NCBI GenBank assembly: GCA_964475835.1
Contig: CAYYYL010000009.1
Span: 1-64,000 of the forward strand
Origin: JABDCI01 sp964475835
GTDB taxonomy: Bacteria; Verrucomicrobiota; Verrucomicrobiia; JABWAM01
Direction: 5' to 3'
DNA: 64,000 nt
The position numbers and the translations under genes were made by a program. The notes under the pieces are model-generated. The model saw only the letters and a list, made by a program, of their open reading frames with translations. It did no database searches and was not told the origin of the DNA. The stretch's first letter is position 1; each line of letters starts with the position of its first letter. Shown here piece by piece: positions 42,290-50,290 of the stretch.

Positions 42290-43350
42290 GTACTGCCATC
42301 GAACCCGTTTCCCCCGCGGCGCCCAAGGCCCCGGCTTTGAATCGTGCCGGACAGCCCCTTGCCGCCTACAAAGGCGTCACCTCCACCCTCTGTTCCGGAT
42401 GTGGACACGACGCTATCACGAACCAGATCATCAAAGCTGGATTCGAACTCGATCTTGAGATGCACCGGGTGGCGAAGTTGAGTGGCATTGGCTGCTCGAG
42501 CAAGACGACCGCTTATTTTTTGGGACAATCCCATGGGTTCAACACGGTGCATGGTCGAATGGCGGCGGTGGCGACAGGGGTTCACCTGGCGAATCGTACG
42601 CTATTGAATATTGGTGTGAGTGGGGATGGCGACACGGCTTCCATTGGTCTGGGCCAGTTCCTGCACATGGTCCGCCGCAATGTTCGTGTCTGCTACATTA
42701 TTGAGAACAACGGCGTCTACGGATTGACGAAAGGCCAGTTCTCGGCCACAGCGGACAAGGGGTCCGTGCAGAAGAAGGGGACGGAAAACGACATGACCCC
42801 GATTGATTGCTGTGCTCTAGCGATTGAAATGGGGGCGAGTTTTGTGGCGCGATCCTTTTCAGGTGACATGAAGCAGCTTCTCGCGCTGATCAAGGCGGGC
42901 ATGATGCATTCCGGCGCCGCGATCATCGATGTGGTGTCCCCATGCGTCACCTTCAACAATCATGAAGGCTCCACCAAGAGTTATAAATTTGCAAAGGAGC
43001 ATGAGGAGCAACTCCATGAAATTGGATTCGTTCCCCATCATGAGCCCATCTCCGCGGAATACCCCGAGGGTACGACCAAGTCGATTGATTTGCCGGATGG
43101 ATCAAAGATCGTGCTCAAGAAATTGCATCGGGATTATGATCCCTCCGACCGGAATAATGCGTTGAAACTTTTGTCCGAGGCCCGTGATCAGCGTCTTTTT
43201 TTGACGGGATTGATTTACCATCGTGCAGGGGGTGAACCGAATCTGGTCGAGCAAAAGAATCTTGTGGAAGATCCTTTGGCGACCCTTCCGGAATCCAAGA
43301 CCCGTCCCTCTCCAGAAGTTCTTCAGAAGATCATGGATTCCCTGAAGTAG
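42286..43350 (+). CDS. korB: 2-oxoacid:ferredoxin oxidoreductase beta subunit (KorB-type)
   Basis: 354 residues, ATG overlapping the korA stop. The TPP-binding core has GDGDTASIGLGQFLH and NNGVYGLTKGQ (Mg2+-TPP motif GDGD...NNxVYG). The iron-sulfur cysteines appear in LCSGCGHD and in SGIGCSSKT, with a further CVTF near residue 220, as expected for the single [4Fe-4S] cluster of KorB. It forms the catalytic heterodimer with KorA. A short hairpin with a T run lies 4 bp past the stop. Confidence 0.93.
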   Translation: MSTAIEPVSPAAPKAPALNRAGQPLAAYKGVTSTLCSGCGHDAITNQIIKAGFELDLEMHRVAKLSGIGCSSKTTAYFLGQSHGFNTVHGRMAAVATGVHLANRTLLNIGVSGDGDTASIGLGQFLHMVRRNVRVCYIIENNGVYGLTKGQFSATADKGSVQKKGTENDMTPIDCCALAIEMGASFVARSFSGDMKQLLALIKAGMMHSGAAIIDVVSPCVTFNNHEGSTKSYKFAKEHEEQLHEIGFVPHHEPISAEYPEGTTKSIDLPDGSKIVLKKLHRDYDPSDRNNALKLLSEARDQRLFLTGLIYHRAGGEPNLVEQKNLVEDPLATLPESKTRPSPEVLQKIMDSLK

Positions 43351-43353
43351 TCC

Positions 43354-43381
43354 TTCGTCGCAAATGGAGGCGAATCTTTTT
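43354..43381 (+). terminator. probable terminator of korAB
   Basis: TTCGTC (43354-43359) pairs with GGCGAA (43369-43374) across a 9-nt loop, and TCTTTTT follows at once. The stem is short (six pairs, one wobble), so strength is moderate, but the position 4 bp after the korB stop is right. Confidence 0.5.
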
Positions 43382-43429
43382 GTATTCGGTGGCGGCGACG
43401 AACCGCCCTCCTTCTGTTGGGCATAGTTG

Positions 43430-46102
43430 CTAACGTCGTCGTTTGAATAGGACTCCGGCAAGCCCGGCGCCAAGGATTAAAAGGGTGGCAGGTTCAGGCA
43501 CGCCATAGGGGATGAGCATGCCGTTTCCGACTAGGTCATAGACGGATCGGCCAAGATAGGCGTTGGCTGCGAGATTGGCGTCATAGTAGACATTGATGTC
43601 CGTGAAGAGATTGTTGGTATTGGCGAGGGCTCCGAGGTCGAGAGCCCCAACATAGAGAGCATTGTTGACCGCTCCCGTGACGCGCAAGGTGTCACCCGCG
43701 CCAGCAAGGATGAGGGTGCCAAAGGCAAAATTGTTGGTCACATCACTGAGGGTGACAATTCCATTGGTTCCCCGGTCGAGAGCGGAACTTCCTGTCAGAT
43801 CAAGAAAATGGGGTCCTCCAAAATTGGTGAAAAGCACGGTGGCGCCCGACATATTGAAGAGATTACTCTGGGTGGACTGGATGGAGAGATTGCGTTCGAA
43901 TTGATAGAGATCGCCTGCGGTAGCCTGAATGTAACCGGAGGGGGTGATAAGGACATTGGTGGTGAAGATGTTGGTTGAAGGATCGCTGAGATAGGCGCTA
44001 TCGAGGGTGACGGGTCCCTCGTACGTGACGCGGCTGTTGAAGACATTTACTGTACCCTGGTTTGTGAAGACTCCGGAGACAGTTGCAACGGTGTTCGAAA
44101 TGGAAAGGATTCCGCCGGACCCCATGGTGAAGGACGTGCTTTGCCAGCGTGTGGACCCATTAAAGAGGGTGAGATGCTGGTAGAGGCCCCCGGTATTGGT
44201 GCCGAAGGTATAGGACGGTGTCGGGGTGTTGGTGGAGAAATTGAGGAGGAAGGTGTTGTTTCCCTGGAAGGTGATGTTGGAAATCTGAGTGTTGAAGATA
44301 TCGGCAGCGGAGACATTACGGTAGGAAACCGTTCCGTTGGTGAGAATGATGGAGTTCAGGGTGTTGGTGGTGATGACCGGGCTCGCTGTGGTGAATTGGA
44401 AAATCCCGTTGTCATTGGTGATGACACCTGTTCCTGCAAGTCCACTGATCATGCCTGTGGATTCGAGAATGGCACCCTGGGCAATCACCACGGTTCCTGT
44501 ACCCAAAGTCACGTTATTGGTACCTACATCGAGCATTCCCGAAAGTTGGAGAAGGCTGTTTGTCCCGTTGAGCAGGATGGTTCCAGCGCCCCGCCCTGAG
44601 TTTCCCACTTTGACGTTCACGGCATAGACCGTTCCCCCGTTGGAAATCTGGAGGATATTATCCCGACCATTGTCACCCACGATGAGATCGAAGGCGTTGC
44701 TCCAGATGGAGCCTGAATCCGCAACGTAGGCCCAATTGCTGGCGGTTGTCGTGAAGCCAACATATCCCGTGGTGTTTTCAAGGTAGCCTCCCCCTTGAAC
44801 AAACAACTGATTCGTCGAGGAGCTGGTTCCCAACTTTAAAAGCCCTGTATTCCTCCAAATGGACCCGGTGCCATAAACCGAGACGACATTTCTTGCAGAA
44901 GCGCCTCCGCCCCCTTGAGAGCCCACGAGAATATCCTGACCAAATGCGAGGGCGCCATTGGTGACGGAAAACCGTGAAGAACTGGAACCTGTTCCTCCCG
45001 AATTCGTTCCCACCAGGAGGCTTGCCGTGTTGCTAAAGATGGATCCTGGATCGGTCACGATAATTTCATTCCCAGCCCCCCCAACCCCAATGAGGGTGTT
45101 TCCAATGGCAACCACTTGTCCTCCATTGGTAATCAATAATTTATTGGCGCCGCCCTGGCTTCCCACGGTCAATTGTCCCCGATTGAACCATAGGGATTGG
45201 GCGCCCGCGACCACTGTCGTGTGGGAGGATGAAAAAGTGAGTCCCATCCGGCCATTCCGGTCATAAACCTTGGCCCCGTTGGTAATAAACATGCTGCTTC
45301 CGCTTCCATCACTGACATTGGTCCCGATCAAAATATCAAAGGCATTGGTCCAAACCGTGTTTGGTCCTGAAACAACAATTCGAAGGGTGTTATTGTTTTC
45401 AGAATTAGCCCCAAGCACCACATGCCCGGGCGTTTCGAAGTAGCTGGTGCCTCCGAGGAATGTGAGTGCGACGTTTTGAAATGAAACGGTTCCGAGGAGG
45501 AAACTATTGGATTGAACCACGGTCGCACCGTTTTTGATGGTCAAGGTGCCGTAATTGGGATTGAAAGTGGAGTTTGTGAACGAAGCGCCATTGTTGGTTA
45601 CCAGCAGGTTGTCCACTACAAGGGTGCCACCCCGCATGGTCAAAGTCCCGTTCCCAGTTTCCCCAACGACGAGCGTGGCATTTCCGTTACCATTGGTGAC
45701 GTAAAGCGTGCCGGACGAGGCAACCACGGCGCTCGTGCTGTTGACAAGATGTCCTACTGAATAGGTGTTGGTCAGGAGCCAGGATACGGACCCGATGGAC
45801 TGTGTCATGGTGCCCAGAGTGGCACTATAATAAGCATTTGCGTTGGTCCGGTTGACGGACCAGGACACGAGGGCGGTGACATCATTGGTGAAATGGACAT
45901 TATCGGTGGACTGGGGCGGGGCGTTGACGACAAGTCCGTTGGTGAACCAGTTTGCACCATTGGTAAAATTTCCAGAGACCAGATTGGTCCAGTAGAAGTC
46001 GTCCCCTTGGGTTGGAATGCTTTGCACTAGGAAAAGGACAAAAAACAGAGCCTTGAACCGCGATTTCTCCATGGGGCAACGTTTGGAGGGGGGCGAAGAC
46101 AT
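43430..46102 (-). CDS. PEP-CTERM beta-repeat surface protein (paralogue 2)
   Basis: 890 residues from the ATG at 46102 (alternative ATG at 46072). The longer N-terminus MSSPPSKR resembles the MSLAPPL start of paralogue 1, and the signal peptide core is ALFFVLFLVQSIP. The body is the same T5SS/PEP-CTERM-associated repeat ladder (LLITNGG, GSGSIW, LLVGTNSGG). The last 320 residues before the sorting signal are close to paralogue 1 (shared SYRNVSAADIFN, LYQHLTL, DLTGSSALDRGTNGI, GNGMLIPYGVPEP). Here the PEP-CTERM ends normally: VPEP, a hydrophobic helix, then FKRRR and stop. Exported, membrane-processed surface protein; no exosortase in the window. Confidence 0.87.
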   Translation of the reverse strand: MSSPPSKRCPMEKSRFKALFFVLFLVQSIPTQGDDFYWTNLVSGNFTNGANWFTNGLVVNAPPQSTDNVHFTNDVTALVSWSVNRTNANAYYSATLGTMTQSIGSVSWLLTNTYSVGHLVNSTSAVVASSGTLYVTNGNGNATLVVGETGNGTLTMRGGTLVVDNLLVTNNGASFTNSTFNPNYGTLTIKNGATVVQSNSFLLGTVSFQNVALTFLGGTSYFETPGHVVLGANSENNNTLRIVVSGPNTVWTNAFDILIGTNVSDGSGSSMFITNGAKVYDRNGRMGLTFSSSHTTVVAGAQSLWFNRGQLTVGSQGGANKLLITNGGQVVAIGNTLIGVGGAGNEIIVTDPGSIFSNTASLLVGTNSGGTGSSSSRFSVTNGALAFGQDILVGSQGGGGASARNVVSVYGTGSIWRNTGLLKLGTSSSTNQLFVQGGGYLENTTGYVGFTTTASNWAYVADSGSIWSNAFDLIVGDNGRDNILQISNGGTVYAVNVKVGNSGRGAGTILLNGTNSLLQLSGMLDVGTNNVTLGTGTVVIAQGAILESTGMISGLAGTGVITNDNGIFQFTTASPVITTNTLNSIILTNGTVSYRNVSAADIFNTQISNITFQGNNTFLLNFSTNTPTPSYTFGTNTGGLYQHLTLFNGSTRWQSTSFTMGSGGILSISNTVATVSGVFTNQGTVNVFNSRVTYEGPVTLDSAYLSDPSTNIFTTNVLITPSGYIQATAGDLYQFERNLSIQSTQSNLFNMSGATVLFTNFGGPHFLDLTGSSALDRGTNGIVTLSDVTNNFAFGTLILAGAGDTLRVTGAVNNALYVGALDLGALANTNNLFTDINVYYDANLAANAYLGRSVYDLVGNGMLIPYGVPEPATLLILGAGLAGVLFKRRR

Positions 46103-46280
46103 GGGTTAATCGGGGGCCTCTTTTTCTCCAATGGATGGAAAAAAGGGGAACAGGCCAATGGGGGGTAGATAAAATTAAGGGAGAAAACCAAGGAGGGCAA
46201 GTGCTGGGATTTGAGTCCTGGCCCATGATTTGCCTTGATTCCTGGCCCCAAAGATTTATTTTGACCTCTCGCTTTAGGAT

Positions 46281-46356
46281 GGGGTCGTAGCTCAGTTGGT
46301 AGAGCACCACAATGGCATTGTGGGGGTCAGGGGTTCGAATCCCCTCGGCTCCACCA
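46281..46356 (+). tRNA. tRNA-Ala (anticodon GGC)
   Basis: 76 nt folding into a full cloverleaf. The acceptor GGGGTCG pairs with CGGCTCC (one G-T wobble), the D arm is GCTC...GAGC, and the anticodon stem CCACA/TGTGG holds loop ATGGCAT with anticodon GGC. The T arm is GGGGTTCGAATCCCC. The discriminator A and a genome-encoded CCA end the gene. It reads GCC and GCU codons. Confidence 0.95.
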
Positions 46357-46432
46357 TCCTCAAATTGCGGAAGACTGGATGCAGGGCGAAGGATGCGCTT
46401 CGAAGCCCGAAGGGCGGAGTAGGGCTGTTTAT

Positions 46433-47131
46433 TCAGTCCAGGTCAAACAGAAGCGCTTCAGAGGGGGCAGAAGCGCGAAACAAAAGGTGCGTTTCATCAC
46501 CTACAGAGGCACCATCGCCTACCTTCAATTTCTCGCCGTTGATTTCGAGTTCACCCCGCGTGATCTGAATCCACGCATGTCGCCCGGATTTCAGGGGGTA
46601 GCGTAATTGGCTGGATGGCTCCATCGAAATCAGGCTCAATTCCATATCCTGACGAATGGGGATGGAGTTGGCGCGCCCCGAGGGGGATGCGATGAGGGTA
46701 AGGGCTGTAGAGTTTTCCGTGGGTCGGATCTTCCGTTTTTCATAACGCGGGGGGAGTCCCTTTCGATCCGGTTTGATCCATATTTGCAACAGATGGACCG
46801 GGTCTTTCTGGGACGGATTGAATTCGCTGTGCAACACTCCGCTCCCTGCACTCATGTATTGAAATTCGCCAGGGAGAATCTGCTCTCCATGGCCCATGCT
46901 GTCCTTGTGCTCTAGAGCGCCTTCGAGAATATAGGTAATGATTTCCATATCCCGATGGGGATGTGTGTCGAACCCCATACCCGGCGCCACGCGGTCCTCA
47001 TTGATCACGCGTAGGGCGCGAAAACCCATGTGATGGGGATCGTAATAATCTGCGAATGAAAATGTATGACGAGCATCCAGCCATCCGTGGTTGGCATGAC
47101 CCCGATCCTTGCTTTTGCGAATGACGATCAT
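46433..47131 (-). CDS. pirin family protein (YhhW-like)
   Basis: 232 residues from the ATG at 47131; the in-frame extension to 47164 is less likely. A bicupin with the conserved metal ligands of pirin/YhhW: His57 and His59 in THPHRDME, His101 and Glu103 in VLHSEF. The start IRKSKDRGHANHGWLDARHTFSF (key residues RGHANHGWL) is the usual pirin opening. Bacterial relatives of this type have quercetin 2,3-dioxygenase activity or act as redox-linked regulators; the physiological role is unclear. It lies on the opposite strand between two tRNA genes. Confidence 0.92.
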   Translation of the reverse strand: MIVIRKSKDRGHANHGWLDARHTFSFADYYDPHHMGFRALRVINEDRVAPGMGFDTHPHRDMEIITYILEGALEHKDSMGHGEQILPGEFQYMSAGSGVLHSEFNPSQKDPVHLLQIWIKPDRKGLPPRYEKRKIRPTENSTALTLIASPSGRANSIPIRQDMELSLISMEPSSQLRYPLKSGRHAWIQITRGELEINGEKLKVGDGASVGDETHLLFRASAPSEALLFDLD

Positions 47132-47219
47132 GGGAAAGAATAGCGATTGGGAAAGATAAATCAAATTGCAGTTGACGGGTCAGTGGGTGGGGGTATGATG
47201 AGTGGCTCATTGGACAAAC

Positions 47220-47296
<77 letters not shown>

Positions 47297-47474
47297 ATGG
47301 ATGAGGTATTTGTGGCCAGTAGATGCCTTGATCCGACGTCGACTTTCTTTTGTTGGTTGGAAAAATTTTGTTTTTTCGCGCTGTTTTTGCATCTCATTCG
47401 TCTATTGTTCTGAAGGTTGAAAAGGCCTTCACAAACGATGAGATTGATTTCTGATAAATTTCTGAAAAAGGGTG

Positions 47475-48044
47475 ATGGGTGCCGCGCTTATGGGGCCTGA
47501 CGCACGTTCTGTTATCCAAAGGGCTTTGCGTGGGGATCGGGATGCTTTTGAAATGCTCATCCGCACCTACAGTCGACTTGTGTATGCCCACGTGTATTCG
47601 ATTCTGCCCCGGCCAGGGGAGGCGGAGGATATCGTTCAGGAAACGTTCCTCAAGGCGTATCGCTCCCTTCGGCGGGTAAAGGACCCTGAAAAATTTCCGT
47701 CATGGATCTGCTCCATTGCCCGCAATCTGGCGAAGGATTCATTGAAGCGGCACAAACCCGTCTCCCTTCCGGACGGTATGGAGGAAATCGAGGATGACAT
47801 GGTTGAAAAACCGGATTGTCAGCTTGAGGGTCTCGAATTAAAGGAACGCATTCATCGTTCGCTTTCCGAGCTTCCGGAGCATCATCGCCTTGCCGTCACC
47901 CTCCGCTATCTGGAGGGGATGGATTGCCGTGGGATTGAACAGTCCATGGGAATCACCAATGGTAAGTTGAGGGGCATTCTGGGGCGCGCAATGGAAACGC
48001 TTCGGACATCGTTGCAACCCGTTATTTTTCCGGTCGACTCCTAA
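47475..48044 (+). CDS. ECF-type RNA polymerase sigma factor
   Basis: 189 residues from the ATG at 47475 (GTG at 47472 adjoining). Region 2 spans about 15-85, with AFEMLIRTYSRLVYAHVYSI, EAEDIVQETFLKAYRSL (the DIVQE motif of region 2.2) and FPSWICSIARNLAKDSLKR. Region 4 spans about 125-175, with LSELPEHHRLAVTLRYLEGM and a helix-turn-helix (GIEQSMGITNGKLRGILGRA). It redirects RNA polymerase to a stress regulon and is followed 4 bp later by its anti-sigma factor. An AT-rich stretch with a TGATAA lies before the start. Confidence 0.94.
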   Translation: MGAALMGPDARSVIQRALRGDRDAFEMLIRTYSRLVYAHVYSILPRPGEAEDIVQETFLKAYRSLRRVKDPEKFPSWICSIARNLAKDSLKRHKPVSLPDGMEEIEDDMVEKPDCQLEGLELKERIHRSLSELPEHHRLAVTLRYLEGMDCRGIEQSMGITNGKLRGILGRAMETLRTSLQPVIFPVDS

Positions 48045-48048
48045 ATTT

Positions 48049-50088
48049 ATGTCCGATATTCACACACAGATCGAAGACTGGATGGCTGCGGCCCTCATGG
48101 ATGGGCTTTCGGGCACGGAACGCCGCCAGTTCGATCACCATCTCTCCGGCTGTGCAGCATGCAGCCAACTTTTCAAGGAGGAGCAAATGCTTTCCACGAC
48201 AGTTGAACAGGCGCTTGCCGAGGATCGTCCCGGGAAACGTTTTGAGGATCGCATGGTGACCGGCTTTCGAAAGCGACTGACCCGTCGTGAGTCCGCCATC
48301 GAATCATGGGTTCGGAGATTCCGACAAATGCGTTTCTCCAGGTGGGGTGCGGTCCTGGCAACATTGGTGCTTCTTTTCGCGTTCGGTGGGCTTTTAACAT
48401 CCGTGTCCGGCCATCGACGGGATTGGGCGCTGCAAAATCAGCCAGACCAGCGGCTGAAATTGCCGGAGGAAAACGCAGGGCTGTTGGCGGACATGGAACC
48501 CGTGGTCTCAGGGAGGAAATCTGAACTCAACGGACTGGATGCCTCGAAAGGATTTCAGTTCCCACTTCAGGAATCACGTAAAACAGAGGGTTTTGCTGGT
48601 CTCGCTGGGGACGAGGTTCCGGAAGAGGGGACGAAACAGAAGGATTCTGATGGGGAAACAATGGCGGCGAGTTCCCCTGAAGCACTTTCGTCAGGCGGGG
48701 TGGGAGGAGCGACATTGGCGGTTTCAGAATCTCCTGCCCAGGAGATTTCCACGGGGACGCCTGATGCCCGGAAATTGATTCGCAACGCCAGTCTCGAGCT
48801 TGAGATTCTCAACTTCGGAGCCGCGGTCGAAAAACTGATCCGAATCGCCCGGGATGAAAACGGTTTTGTGGCCACCAGCCGGTCGGAACGAAGGCCCAAC
48901 GGCAGGATGCGTGGCGAGGTCGTTTTGAAGGTGGATTACCAGCATCTGGACAGTGCCTTGATGAAATTGCGCGCGGTGGGGGACGTCAAAAGTCAGGAAC
49001 TGACGACGGAGGACGTCACGAAATCCTATGCGGACACGGATGCGAGGCTCCGCAATTCCCAGCGGCTGGAGGCGAGGCTTCTCGACATGCTCGACAAGGC
49101 GAAGGGGAAGGTGAGCGAATTGCTTGAGGTGGAGAAGGAGCTTTCCCGCGTGCGCGGGGAGATCGAGCAGATGCAGGGGCAGCTCAAGATGTATGACCAT
49201 CTGGTGCAGTTTGCGACGGTGACGGTTCGCCTGACAGAAAAGGATCTGGAGGAACCGGCGACCTTTCTCTTGAAAGAGCAGGTGCGTCTTGCCGTGGCAT
49301 CGTCCGATGTGGAGACGTCATTTCAGGAGGCAAAAAATGTGGCCGAGGATTTGAAGGCTCAAATTCTGCATGCAAATCTGAGTCGATCCAATGCTGATCA
49401 GATTTCTGCGACCTTGCAGGTCCTGGTCGGTCCGGAATTATCGGATGAACTCGTTCAGCGCTTCAAAAAAATGGGGCGCATTCAAAGTCTGGTATCCGAG
49501 AACCAACGGGTGGCCCAGGATGGTACGGGAACCTCCGAAAAGGCGCGGGTCGAAAAGGACAAGGTGCAGATTGATCTCACTTTGATCGATGATGGAGCTC
49601 CGGTGCAATCGACGGAGATCTCCATTTTGACGCGGAAGGTGGAGGGACAGGTAAGCCTTGTGAAAAAGATGGTGGATGACGCGGGCGCCGAGGTGAGACA
49701 TTCCACGTTTCAGCACATGCCAAATGGACAAGAGACCGCAGATCTGACGATTCGCCTGCCGATGAACCGGGGCATGGTTTTGATGGAAGATCTTAAAAAA
49801 CTGGGAATCGTTAAAAGCTTCAGCGTTCAGCGTCAGGAACGGGATGGCCCTGCGGGGGAGGATGAGCCTTCGGAGATCCATCTCCAGCTCTACAGCGAAG
49901 CGGACATAGTTTCGTCTGAAACGGGAATTCTCCCGACATTCAAACGAACCTGCTCCCAGGGGATGGAAGTTCTCATGTGGAGCATTCGCACACTCGGAGT
50001 GGCGGTGGCGTTCCTTCTGCCCTGGCTTACGGTGGGTTTGTTTGCCTGGGGTGGAGTTCGATTTTTTCGCAGACGAAAAAAGTTATAG
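48049..50088 (+). CDS. anti-sigma factor (zinc-finger type) fused to DUF4349-like domains
   Basis: 679 residues. The N-terminal ZAS zinc motif is HxxxCxxC (His31, Cys35, Cys38) in a helical anti-sigma domain, then a membrane helix (about 98-117) and a 120-residue polar linker. A DUF4349 domain begins at about 240 (RKLIRNASLELEI, VATSRSE, ELTTEDVTKSYADTDARLRN), followed by a coiled coil (about 335-375). A second similar unit appears at about 515-605 (TEISILTRKVEGQ, LPMNRGMVLMEDLKKLGIVKSF). A second membrane helix is at about 645-670. Both ends are therefore cytoplasmic and the DUF4349 part periplasmic, likely as the stress sensor that controls the adjacent sigma factor. Confidence 0.85.
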   Translation: MSDIHTQIEDWMAAALMDGLSGTERRQFDHHLSGCAACSQLFKEEQMLSTTVEQALAEDRPGKRFEDRMVTGFRKRLTRRESAIESWVRRFRQMRFSRWGAVLATLVLLFAFGGLLTSVSGHRRDWALQNQPDQRLKLPEENAGLLADMEPVVSGRKSELNGLDASKGFQFPLQESRKTEGFAGLAGDEVPEEGTKQKDSDGETMAASSPEALSSGGVGGATLAVSESPAQEISTGTPDARKLIRNASLELEILNFGAAVEKLIRIARDENGFVATSRSERRPNGRMRGEVVLKVDYQHLDSALMKLRAVGDVKSQELTTEDVTKSYADTDARLRNSQRLEARLLDMLDKAKGKVSELLEVEKELSRVRGEIEQMQGQLKMYDHLVQFATVTVRLTEKDLEEPATFLLKEQVRLAVASSDVETSFQEAKNVAEDLKAQILHANLSRSNADQISATLQVLVGPELSDELVQRFKKMGRIQSLVSENQRVAQDGTGTSEKARVEKDKVQIDLTLIDDGAPVQSTEISILTRKVEGQVSLVKKMVDDAGAEVRHSTFQHMPNGQETADLTIRLPMNRGMVLMEDLKKLGIVKSFSVQRQERDGPAGEDEPSEIHLQLYSEADIVSSETGILPTFKRTCSQGMEVLMWSIRTLGVAVAFLLPWLTVGLFAWGGVRFFRRRKKL

Positions 50089-50113
50089 GGGCGGGTTATG
50101 ACTGCCGATGAAA

Positions 50114-50260
50114 TTAAGAACGAGGTTTGTCAGGGGAGGAAGGAGCGGAGCTGCAGTCGCAATTTCCGCACCTGGATTTTTTTCGTGTGGATTTCCACAC
50201 AAGCCAGCCGCCGGCGAAAAGGGCCACGGCTATCACGGTGAGAGTCTGGAGATCAGGCAT
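50114..50260 (-). CDS. FeoB-associated Cys-rich membrane microprotein
   Basis: 48 residues, ATG at 50260, stop TAA at 50114-50116. It has an N-terminal membrane helix (LQTLTVIAVALFAGGWLVW), a basic stop-transfer (KSTRKKSR) and a CGNCDCSS cysteine cluster, then a polar tail. This matches the small FeoB-associated Cys-rich membrane proteins (PF12669 type) that sit directly after feoB in many genomes. The start lies 30 bp downstream of the feoB stop on the same strand. The cysteines probably bind iron or an iron-sulfur unit during ferrous iron uptake; the exact role is not established. Confidence 0.8.
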   Translation of the reverse strand: MPDLQTLTVIAVALFAGGWLVWKSTRKKSRCGNCDCSSAPSSPDKPRS

Positions 50261-50290
50261 GTCTTACATTGAGCGGAAAATCCGTGGTTT

